Shown: piece after piece, positions 1 to 5,148 of the stretch
Layout of the letters: each line of letters begins with the position of its first letter
Numbering within the stretch: the first letter of the stretch is position 1
NCBI GenBank assembly: GCA_030447125.1
Contig: JAUJLZ010000131.1
Location: 1-5,901, forward strand
Reading direction: 5' to 3'
DNA length: 5,901 bases
Origin: Acidimicrobiales bacterium
GTDB taxonomy: Bacteria > Actinomycetota > Acidimicrobiia > Acidimicrobiales > CADCSY01
Made by a program: the position numbers and the translations under genes
The notes under the pieces: generated by a model
Database searches by the model: none
Seen by the model: only the letters and a program-made list of their open reading frames with translations
Told to the model about the DNA's origin: nothing

Positions 1-117
1 GAGGACGGCGAGGACGGCGAGGACGGCGAGGACGGCGAGGACGGCGAGGACGGCGCCCCCGGCGCTCCTGGCGCCCCCGGCGCTCCCGGCGCTCCCGGCG
101 CTCCCGGCGCTCCCGGC
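1..117 (+). repeat. Collagen-like triplet repeat, (EDG)6 then (APG)7
   Basis: Thirteen consecutive 9-bp units, six of gaggacggc followed by seven of the gcNccNggc type. Glycine keeps the same phase across the switch from acidic to Ala/Pro units, so the whole tract reads as Gly-X-Y. The first six units are identical in DNA, which suggests recent expansion or slippage. The array starts exactly at the window edge and may continue to the left. Confidence 0.9.
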
Positions 118-318
118 CAGCAGGTTATTGCCAAGGTGCAGAAGGTCAAGGCCGTCCAGGACAAGCAGGAGTCGGCCAGCGGCAAGCTGCCGAAGACCGG
201 TGCGGACAGCACCGCTCCCCTCGTCCAGATCGGTGCTGCGCTTGCGGCGGGTGGTTTCCTTCTGACACTCGTGGAGCGCAACCGGCGGGCCGCCCGAGGG
301 GCGAGCAGCTCGAAGTAG
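1..318 (+). CDS. C-terminal part of a collagen-like LPXTG surface protein (5' end outside window)
   Basis: The reading frame is open from base 1, so only the last 105 residues are visible. Residues 1-39 are an unbroken Gly-every-third-residue tract: six Glu-Asp-Gly triplets, then seven Ala-Pro-Gly triplets. A polar, Lys/Gln-rich linker follows. The end is a classic cell-wall sorting signal: LPKTG (187-201), a hydrophobic segment of about 20 residues (214-273), and the basic tail ERNRRAARGASSSK. By family knowledge, a sortase cleaves LPXTG between Thr and Gly and links the protein to peptidoglycan or a pilin partner; the repeat tract probably forms a stalk or collagen-like rod. No sortase gene is in the window. 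The N-terminal domain, hence the specific role, is unseen. An ATG at 136 lies inside the frame and is unlikely to be the real start. The gene converges on the tyrosine kinase gene, separated by 223 bp. Confidence 0.88.
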   Translation, partial: EDGEDGEDGEDGEDGEDGAPGAPGAPGAPGAPGAPGAPGQQVIAKVQKVKAVQDKQESASGKLPKTGADSTAPLVQIGAALAAGGFLLTLVERNRRAARGASSSK

Positions 319-419
319 TAGGCTCGCTCACCACTCTCGCCCTACCTTGGTCAGGTTTTGAGCGGCTCTGATTTGACGGCTCGAACCGACGGCGGCCAAG
401 CGGCCACGCTTTGATCACC

Positions 420-435
420 CCCAGATCCGTCTGGG
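420..435. terminator. Small hairpin between convergent genes, possible weak terminator
   Basis: CCCAGA-TCCG-TCTGGG forms a perfect 6-bp stem with a 4-base loop. It lies about 100 bp past the stop of the surface-protein gene and about 107 bp past the stop of the kinase gene, where a bidirectional terminator would be expected. Neither side is followed by a T run, so intrinsic termination is uncertain. It is the clearest stem I see in this intergenic region. Confidence 0.22.
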
Positions 436-541
436 TACGGGTGAACCCACTTCCTTCCAGCGCCTTGATAGCCGCCAACGCCTGGGCCTCTGCGTAGCGA
501 CGACCGAAGTCTTCCTACCGTCGTCGATGGCGAACTGGTGG

Positions 542-2254
542 TCAGCGGCGCCTGGACGAGCCAGCCGTGATCGTGGCCTTGATCCCCTTAGGGGCCTTCC
601 CGCCACCGTTGCGTCCGGCCGTCTCGCCATTGCTTGCTGCCGTCATCTCCTCCTCGGAGCGGTAGTAGCCGTAGCCGTAGCCGAAGCCGTAGAGGCCTTC
701 CTCGTCGACGCCATTGAGCACCGAGCCGATCACCGGGGCGTCGACCTGTCGGAGGAGCTCCACCGCCCGGTGGTACTCCTTGCTCGTAGTGCGCCCGGCC
801 GTACCCACCAGGATGGTGGCGTCCACCGCCCGGGAGAGCACCAGGCTGTCGGTCACGGGCAGCACGGGTGGGCTGTCGACCAGCACGACATCACATTCCG
901 AGCGCAACGCAGCCAGCACCTCAGCCGTCCGCTGCGAGGCGAGGAGCTCCGAAGGGTTGGGAGGCGGCGGGCCCGAGGCCAGCAAGGCCAGCCGCTTCTG
1001 TCCCGGGACGCTCTGCAGGGAGGCCGACAGGGGGATCTCACCCAGGAGCACCGAGGTGAACCCCGTGGTGTTGGTCAGGCCGAAGAACTCGTGCACGCGT
1101 GGGCGCCGGAGGTCGCAGCACACGATGATGACTCGTGCCCCGGAACTGGCCAACGCCACGCCGAGGTTGGCCAGGGTCGTGGTCTTGCCCTCGGAGGCGT
1201 TGGGGCTCGTCATCTGGATGACCTGCACCGGATGCTGCAGCCCGATGAACTGGACCGACGTGCGCAACGACCGGTAGGCCTCGGCGATCGACGACGACGG
1301 GTCGTCCAGCGACACCACCTGTGGGCGGGTGCGATCCTTCCATTCGACCAGAGACGGGATGAGAGCGAGGATGGCAAGGCCATCCGTCGCCCGTTCCAGC
1401 TCCTCCTTGCTCTTGACGGTGTCGTCGAGCTTCTCGCGCAGGAAGGCAAAAGCGACCCCGAGCATGAGCCCCACCACCAAAGCCAAGAGGCCGTTGCGGG
1501 CGGGCGTGGGTCGTACCGACTCACTCGGCTCGACGGCCCTGGATACCAGCCGGACGCCGCCGGTCTCGGTCAGGTTGCGGGCCAACTGGAGCTGGTCGAG
1601 CTGGTTGGCGTAGCTCTCCCGACGGGCCTGGAGCCCGGCCCGTTCGGTGCTGGTCTCCTGTTCGAGCCGGGCCCGCTGGGCTAGGAGGGCCTGACGGGAT
1701 GCTGGCTCGGCAACGCCGATTTGGGCATCGAGATCGGCCAGGGGCTGGTCGAGCGCCTGGATCTGCTGGTCGAACTCGTCCACCTTGATCTGCACCTGCT
1801 CGCCGGCCGCCAAGAGCTCGGCGATCAGTTGGTCGCGTCGGGTGGCGATGTAGGTCTCGGCGTAGACGTTGGCGGTGCGGGCCGCTTCCGCCGGCATCGT
1901 GCTCTCGGCGGTGATGGCGACCACTCTGGTGTCACTCACCGGAGCCACGCTCACGTTGGGCTCGGCTCCCAGCTCCTGGGCCACGGCCTCGCGCACCGAG
2001 CGGGACTGCATCACCTCGATCTCCGTGGCCACCTGGGGACCGATGACCCCGCCCTCGGGAGCGAGGAGGGCCTCTGTCGGGCGGACCTCGAACACCAACT
2101 CGGCGGCGGCTTGGTACACCGGGGTCTGCAGGAAGGAGACGGCCAGCGCGCTCGCGACCACGACCACCACCGTCACCAGGATGGTGAGCTTGCGGCGCTG
2201 CACGATGGCGAGGTAGTCGCGCACGTCAAGTTGGCCCGAGTCGCTGCTGGTCAT
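542..2254 (-). CDS. Wzz-domain / bacterial tyrosine kinase fusion (polysaccharide co-polymerase with CpsD/Wzc-type ATPase)
   Basis: Membrane protein expected to control chain length and export of capsule or exopolysaccharide, with a cytoplasmic kinase that autophosphorylates on C-terminal tyrosines. With the ATG at 2254 it is 570 residues. Order: Wzz N-terminus with TM1 (about 23-42), an extracytoplasmic helical region with coiled-coil character (about 150-225), a Pro-containing segment and TM2 (about 255-272), an EAYRSLRT motif (325-332), Walker A NASEGKTT with Lys357 (1178-1201), Walker A' VCCDLRRP (378-385), Walker B LVDSPP with Asp460, and a Tyr/Gly cluster holding five tyrosines (522-531; bases 662-691). 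The first Asp of the usual DxD in Walker A' is Cys379. A basic 39-residue tail ends in RRR. A TTG at 2323 would add 23 residues lacking any recognisable feature, so the ATG just ahead of the Wzz helix is preferred; neither start has a clear Shine-Dalgarno site. The gene is divergent from the Cys-rich repeat protein. Family assignment is firm; kinase activity is less certain. Confidence 0.92.
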   Translation of the reverse strand: MTSSDSGQLDVRDYLAIVQRRKLTILVTVVVVVASALAVSFLQTPVYQAAAELVFEVRPTEALLAPEGGVIGPQVATEIEVMQSRSVREAVAQELGAEPNVSVAPVSDTRVVAITAESTMPAEAARTANVYAETYIATRRDQLIAELLAAGEQVQIKVDEFDQQIQALDQPLADLDAQIGVAEPASRQALLAQRARLEQETSTERAGLQARRESYANQLDQLQLARNLTETGGVRLVSRAVEPSESVRPTPARNGLLALVVGLMLGVAFAFLREKLDDTVKSKEELERATDGLAILALIPSLVEWKDRTRPQVVSLDDPSSSIAEAYRSLRTSVQFIGLQHPVQVIQMTSPNASEGKTTTLANLGVALASSGARVIIVCCDLRRPRVHEFFGLTNTTGFTSVLLGEIPLSASLQSVPGQKRLALLASGPPPPNPSELLASQRTAEVLAALRSECDVVLVDSPPVLPVTDSLVLSRAVDATILVGTAGRTTSKEYHRAVELLRQVDAPVIGSVLNGVDEEGLYGFGYGYGYYRSEEEMTAASNGETAGRNGGGKAPKGIKATITAGSSRRR

Positions 2255-2264
2255 CACCGGCCCG

Positions 2265-2270
2265 AGCGTA
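2265..2270 (-). promoter_or_regulatory. Candidate -10 box for the tyrosine kinase gene
   Basis: On the minus strand TACGCT (fits TAnnnT) ends 10 nt before the ATG at 2254. This would place transcription start within a few bases of the start codon, giving a very short or absent leader, consistent with the missing Shine-Dalgarno site. No convincing -35 hexamer lies at 16-18 bp spacing. Weak evidence. Confidence 0.2.
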
Positions 2271-2343
2271 CCGTTCGAGGTTGGCCCGGTCCGGCCGGAG
2301 AGTCGAATGCCCACAGAGGTCAACCAGTGTCGTTGGCAGGCCC

Positions 2344-2349
2344 TATCAT
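2344..2349 (+). promoter_or_regulatory. Candidate -10 box giving a leaderless transcript of the Cys-rich repeat protein
   Basis: TATCAT lies six bases before the A of the ATG at 2356, the spacing expected if that A is itself the transcription start. No Shine-Dalgarno sequence precedes the ATG, which agrees with leaderless translation, a frequent arrangement in actinobacteria. The region 17-18 bp upstream does not match TTGACA. The surroundings are G+C-rich, so an A/T-rich hexamer here stands out. Confidence 0.38.
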
Positions 2350-2355
2350 GGTGCG

Positions 2356-3237
2356 ATGGGTTGGTGCCACGAGTTCGGCCTTGAGATCGAGTCCCTGTGC
2401 AGCCACCCCATGGTGGCCGGCCGGACGTCGTGCGCCTGTCCCGATTGCGGCACGGTGTGCCCCGGCCGGTTCGAGGCGGGCTGTGAGTCGGTGTGGAAAC
2501 GAGGTCCCAGGCTCGACGCCCCTGAGCGGCCCAACTATGACACCAAGGGTGGGCTCCAACTCATCGGCGCCAGTGCTGCGGTTCCCATCGGGGTGCCGGT
2601 CAACGGCTCCCACGCCAACGGCGGCCAGGTCCACGGTGCTACGGACGACGGTGCCCAGTCCAATGGCGCTCATGGCAATGGGGCCGAGCCCACCTTCGCC
2701 GGTGCCCGGACCGTCCCCGCCAACGGTACGACCCCGACCATCGACGATCTGGCCCACCAGGTGGCCCGGTTGGAAAAGTCCCTGAGCGTGCTGACCGAGC
2801 AGGTGGCCACCCAGTCCCGGCTTCGGGCCTCGACCGAGCGCCACGTCGCCGACCTGGGTCAGGTGCTGGGCCAGCTCGGCCTCGACGTCGATGACCGCCT
2901 GGCCCTGATCGAGTTGGTGCTCGACGAGCTGGGTGCTCGCCCTTCGCAGCAGCCCGAGGCCGGGGCCGACCTCGCTGAGCCCGCTCCTCCCGCCGACCTC
3001 TTCCTCCCCTCGGCCGAACCTGCCGGCGATCCCACTCCTCCCGAGGACCTCTACCTCCCCTCGGCCGAACCTGCCGGCGAGCCCGCTTCTCCCGACGACC
3101 TCTACCTTCCCTCGGCCGAACCTGCCGGCGAGCCCGCTTCTCCCGACGACCTCTACCTCCCGTCACCCGCCGATGATCCCGCCCGTTCCGGCGTCCGTTT
3201 TCTCCCTGCAGCCGCACCTGCCGGCGAGTGGCGCTGA
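2356..3237 (+). CDS. Hypothetical protein: Cys/His-rich head, coiled-coil-like segment and 17-residue C-terminal repeats
   Basis: I do not recognise this 293-residue protein. Residues 4-43 hold seven cysteines (4, 15, 26, 28, 31, 35, 43) and two histidines (5, 17), including CPDCGTVC; this looks like a small metal-binding, possibly zinc, module. Residues 83-111 are an Asn/Gly/His-rich flexible linker. Residues about 128-192 form a strongly helical region with heptad-like Leu/Val spacing, a possible oligomerisation coiled coil. From residue 214, a 17-residue unit based on DLYLPSAEPAGEPASPD occurs three times plus a partial copy, with a degenerate end (FLPAAAPAGEW). No signal peptide or membrane segment is seen, so it is probably cytoplasmic. 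The ATG at 2356 is preferred over a TTG at 2281, because that extension overlaps the promoter region and adds a featureless segment. It is divergent from the kinase gene and ends 4 bp from the imuB stop. A role with the kinase or in a scaffold is only a guess. Confidence 0.72.
   Translation: MGWCHEFGLEIESLCSHPMVAGRTSCACPDCGTVCPGRFEAGCESVWKRGPRLDAPERPNYDTKGGLQLIGASAAVPIGVPVNGSHANGGQVHGATDDGAQSNGAHGNGAEPTFAGARTVPANGTTPTIDDLAHQVARLEKSLSVLTEQVATQSRLRASTERHVADLGQVLGQLGLDVDDRLALIELVLDELGARPSQQPEAGADLAEPAPPADLFLPSAEPAGDPTPPEDLYLPSAEPAGEPASPDDLYLPSAEPAGEPASPDDLYLPSPADDPARSGVRFLPAAAPAGEWR
2995..3162 (+). repeat. 51-bp tandem repeat encoding a 17-residue Pro/acidic unit
   Basis: Three full copies (2995-3045, 3046-3096, 3097-3147) and a 15-bp partial copy (3148-3162). 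Copies two and three are almost identical in DNA; copy one differs at several sites (Phe for Tyr, Asp-Pro-Thr-Pro-Pro for Glu-Pro-Ala-Ser-Pro). The unit keeps the reading frame and centres on LYLPSAEPAG. This indicates growth by duplication, with the oldest copy at the 5' side. Confidence 0.9.
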
Positions 3238-3241
3238 TTCC

Positions 3242-5047
3242 TCAGTCGTAGGTCGCTTCCAGGACCCAGCGGCCGCCGGCCAGGGCCAGGAGGTAGGCGT
3301 CGCCTCCAGCGGTGACCACCTGGATGCGGGCCCGACGTGAACGGGTGCCAGGGTCCCACCACCGCTCGTCCACTGGCCAGGGACCGGCCCAGGCCACCAC
3401 CTCGGTCCAGGGCCCACCGGCTAGCGACACCCGTTGCGGTGCGGCAGTGAGCAGGCCCCGGCCGGTGACCGACAGTGCCTCTGCCTTGTGGGCCTCCCCC
3501 CGGTCAGCCTCTGCCCTGTCGGCCTCCCCCGTGTCGGCGATGATCTCGGCCGCCAGGGGGTTCTCGTGGACCAGGGCGGGGGCGGGCGACGGAAGTCGAC
3601 CCGGCCACGGGGCGGAAGTCTTGTCGCCAGCCCGCTTGTCGCCAGCCCGCTTGTCGCCAGCCCGCTGGCCTGCGGCCCGTTCGTCGTCTTTCCAGCGGAG
3701 GCCGGTGTGGGCGGCCACCAGCACCACCTGCTCGGCCGGTCCCCGCCCACCCCGGCGCCGGGGCACGGCCACCGCCTCGGGGCCCAGCAACCCCTGGAGC
3801 CGGGCGATCCCCCGGGCCGCCCGCTCGTCGGCCGCCGTGGCTCCACCCCAAAAACCGAGCTGGCGGCCCCGGTCGGCCATGACTTCCTCGGGCACCAGGC
3901 GCAGCACGCTGATTCCCCCGCTCGGTCGCCCCGCGCTCGGTCGCCTCTCGGCGGAGTGCCCCCCGGTGGACTGCCGCCCGGTGGACTGCCCCCCGCTCGG
4001 CCGTCCTTCACTGGACTGCCCCTCGGTCGACTGCGGCGCCGCCGTCCCGTTGCACCACCCGTCGAGTTGCCAACGGGTGCGCTCCACCAGGGCCGGGGCA
4101 AGCACCAGACCCTCGGTGCGCCACCGCCGCGACAGGGTTTCGCCGTGCTCGGTCTCGGCTTCGATGCACACCCGGGCACAGGCCAGGCCTCGTGCGGCCA
4201 GGCGCTCGGCCAGCTCCCCGGCCAGGCTGCGAGCCACAAAGGCGGCCGCCTCCACCTGGGTGGCCGGAGGGTCGAGCTCGGCGACCACACTGAGGTCGGG
4301 GGGCAGGATCCGGGGGCGAGGGGGACGGTCGTCGAGGCCCCGGCACAGTCGGGAGACCCGGGCGCCGGCGGGGCCGAAGCGCCCGGCCAGGGTGGCGGGA
4401 GGGACGCCGGCCACGTCACCCAGGCTGCGCAGCCCCAGCCGCCGGAACAGCCCGACCAGCTCGCTCAGCTCGGTCGGTGAGTCAGCCTGCGGGTCGGCGT
4501 GCTCGAGGACGGCCACCGGCAGAGGAGCCAGAAACGCGGCGCTGGCTCCGGGTTCGACCACCAGTCCCCGGCGGGACGCCAGCACGGCGGCGAAGAGCCC
4601 GTCGGCGACGCCCACCCGGCACCGGGCCTCCCCCCCCGTCAGCCCCGTCAGCCCCGTCATGGCAGCGTCGGCCAGGGCGGCGGCCCGAATGGCCAGGGCC
4701 TCGTCGCCCCCGAAGTAGCGCGAGGGGCCCCGGGTGGGCAGGGCCAGGGCACCGGGGCGCAGCACCTCCACCCGAGGGGTGAGCGAGGCCACAGCGCCAG
4801 CCACGGCCTCTAAGGCCCGGGCCTCGCCGTCGATGTCGGCGGCAATCACCTCCAGGCCGGGACAGCGTCCCTCCGCCTCCCGCCGGCGCAGGCCCCGGCG
4901 CACGCCCTGAGCCCGGGCCCCAGCCGAGCAGGCCGCCACCCGACCCCGCTCCCCCGCCCCGGCGGCCATCACCGCCACCGCGGCATCGGCATCCCGACCG
5001 GCGGCCACGATCGGCCAGTCGGGGCACCACACCACCAGCGTGCGCAC
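3242..5047 (-). CDS. imuB: ImuB-like catalytically deficient Y-family DNA polymerase of the ImuA'-ImuB-DnaE2 mutasome
   Basis: ImuB is an adaptor that links the polymerase DnaE2 and ImuA' to the beta clamp for error-prone translesion synthesis after DNA damage. From GTG 5047 it has 601 residues. It opens with RTLVVWCPDWPIVAAG, where active Y-family enzymes carry catalytic acids; no SIDE-type motif is seen either (region of PRVEV and RGPSRYFGGDEA, about 91-116), so it is presumably inactive, as usual for ImuB. A helix-hairpin-helix-like segment (about 198-240) and a little-finger-like region (about 250-335) follow. QLGFWG (396-401) matches the ImuB beta-clamp motif (QLPLWG in mycobacteria). 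The C-terminus has the typical GPWPVDERWWDPGTRSRRAR block and ends VLEATYD. Three pentapeptide arrays (339-378, 457-476, about 508-525) are lineage-specific insertions. The longest frame starts at GTG 5119, but GTG 5047 (GGGGAGG, 5-nt spacer) or GTG 5074 (GGGAGG, 7-nt spacer) have far better Shine-Dalgarno sites, and 5047 fits the normal family N-terminus. It follows imuA' on the same strand. Confidence 0.9.
   Translation of the reverse strand: MRTLVVWCPDWPIVAAGRDADAAVAVMAAGAGERGRVAACSAGARAQGVRRGLRRREAEGRCPGLEVIAADIDGEARALEAVAGAVASLTPRVEVLRPGALALPTRGPSRYFGGDEALAIRAAALADAAMTGLTGLTGGEARCRVGVADGLFAAVLASRRGLVVEPGASAAFLAPLPVAVLEHADPQADSPTELSELVGLFRRLGLRSLGDVAGVPPATLAGRFGPAGARVSRLCRGLDDRPPRPRILPPDLSVVAELDPPATQVEAAAFVARSLAGELAERLAARGLACARVCIEAETEHGETLSRRWRTEGLVLAPALVERTRWQLDGWCNGTAAPQSTEGQSSEGRPSGGQSTGRQSTGGHSAERRPSAGRPSGGISVLRLVPEEVMADRGRQLGFWGGATAADERAARGIARLQGLLGPEAVAVPRRRGGRGPAEQVVLVAAHTGLRWKDDERAAGQRAGDKRAGDKRAGDKTSAPWPGRLPSPAPALVHENPLAAEIIADTGEADRAEADRGEAHKAEALSVTGRGLLTAAPQRVSLAGGPWTEVVAWAGPWPVDERWWDPGTRSRRARIQVVTAGGDAYLLALAGGRWVLEATYD
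3476..3529 (-). repeat. 15-bp imperfect repeat in imuB, pentapeptide EADR(A/G)
   Basis: On the coding strand the protein reads GEADR-AEADR-GEAHK-AEA, three pentads plus a partial one. It lies between the conserved middle and the C-terminal GPWPVDERWWD block of ImuB, so it is probably a charged flexible linker. Copies have diverged more than in the RAGDK array. Confidence 0.7.
3620..3679 (-). repeat. 15-bp tandem repeat in imuB, pentapeptide RAGDK
   Basis: Three DNA-identical copies of ttgtcgccagcccgc (3621-3665, plus-strand reading) and a degenerate fourth one upstream in the gene (RAAGQ). The protein reads RAAGQ followed by three RAGDK. Identity of the copies suggests recent slippage. The unit is a multiple of three, so copy-number change would not break the frame. 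Confidence 0.88.
3845..3862 (-). other. Beta-clamp binding motif QLGFWG in ImuB
   Basis: Encodes Gln-Leu-Gly-Phe-Trp-Gly, preceded by RLVPEEVMADRGR. It corresponds to the QLPLWG clamp-binding peptide known in mycobacterial ImuB, which is required for recruiting the mutasome to the sliding clamp. The pentad array 3914-4033 lies only 17 residues before it. Confidence 0.75.
3914..4033 (-). repeat. Eight-copy 15-bp degenerate repeat in imuB, Ser/Gly/Gln/Arg pentapeptides
   Basis: Exactly 120 bp: eight pentads in series (QSTEG, QSSEG, RPSGG, QSTGR, QSTGG, HSAER, RPSAG, RPSGG). Two unit types alternate (Q-S-T-x-G and R-P-S-x-G), indicating block duplication after divergence. It separates the little-finger-like region from the clamp motif and is expected to be disordered. 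Confidence 0.85.
4638..4660 (-). repeat. 9-bp tandem repeat in imuB next to an 8-base homopolymer
   Basis: GTCAGCCCC occurs twice, followed by GTCAT on the plus strand, encoding MTGLTGLTGG at residues 130-139. Directly beside it is a run of eight C (4630-4637). Small expansion inside a helix-loop region of the polymerase-like domain. Confidence 0.7.
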
Positions 5048-5052
5048 CGGTG

Positions 5053-5059
5053 CCTCCCC
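5053..5059 (-). promoter_or_regulatory. Shine-Dalgarno site deciding the imuB start
   Basis: GGGGAGG on the minus strand, followed by a 5-nt spacer and GTG at 5047. The resulting protein begins MRTLVVWCPDWP, as expected for ImuB. A second purine-rich site (GGGAGG, 5082-5087) sits 7 nt before GTG 5074, so both starts may be used. The GTG at 5119 has no such site. Confidence 0.55.
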
Positions 5060-5097
5060 GCCGGCGACGGTCACCGCTCCCCCTCCCGCTCCACCAT

Positions 5098-5148
5098 CGT
5101 TCTTTGTCGCCTTGACCACCCGGGACAGCGCTAATGCGACAAAGAACG
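5098..5148. repeat. Perfect 13-bp inverted repeat spanning the imuA'/imuB junction
   Basis: Arms are CGTTCTTTGTCGC (5098-5110) and GCGACAAAGAACG (5136-5148), with no mismatch and a 25-nt spacer that itself contains CCCGGG and AGCGCT palindromes. On the transcribed strand the first arm encodes the last sense codons of imuA', the TAG stop lies in the spacer, and the second arm precedes the imuB Shine-Dalgarno sites. No T run follows, so a standard intrinsic terminator is not obvious. It could be an operon attenuator, an RNA processing site, or an inserted palindromic repeat element. Confidence 0.85.

Noticed and set aside
527..1684. Long open plus-strand frame opposite the kinase gene
   Set aside because: The minus-strand frame carries clear Wzz and kinase motifs; this one is Arg/Gly/His-rich with no recognisable motif, as expected from antisense of G+C-rich coding DNA.
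2255..2323. Kinase start at TTG 2323
   Set aside because: Adds 23 residues without features and would place translation start inside the divergent promoter region; the ATG at 2254 directly precedes the Wzz N-terminus.
1721..2785. Long open plus-strand frame crossing from the kinase into the Cys-rich gene
   Set aside because: It runs through the divergent promoter region and overlaps two better-supported genes in other frames; composition is typical of a shadow frame.
3620..4033. Short tandem repeats considered as a CRISPR array
   Set aside because: Units are 15 bp, directly abutting, in-frame and without spacers; they are coding pentapeptide repeats.
3312..4718. Two long plus-strand frames opposite imuB
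   Set aside because: ImuB has conserved N-terminal, clamp-binding and C-terminal motifs on the minus strand; the plus frames are Arg/Ser/Pro-rich shadows without motifs.
5048..5119. ImuB start at GTG 5119
   Set aside because: No Shine-Dalgarno site, and the first codons are made by the inverted repeat arm; GTG 5047 or 5074 are much better placed. Kept as an alternative only.
5048..5148. LexA/SOS box at the imuA'/imuB junction
   Set aside because: The inverted repeat has GTTC and GAAC in the wrong order and spacing for the actinobacterial LexA operator (GAAC-N4-GTTC type); an SOS box would be upstream of imuA', outside the window.
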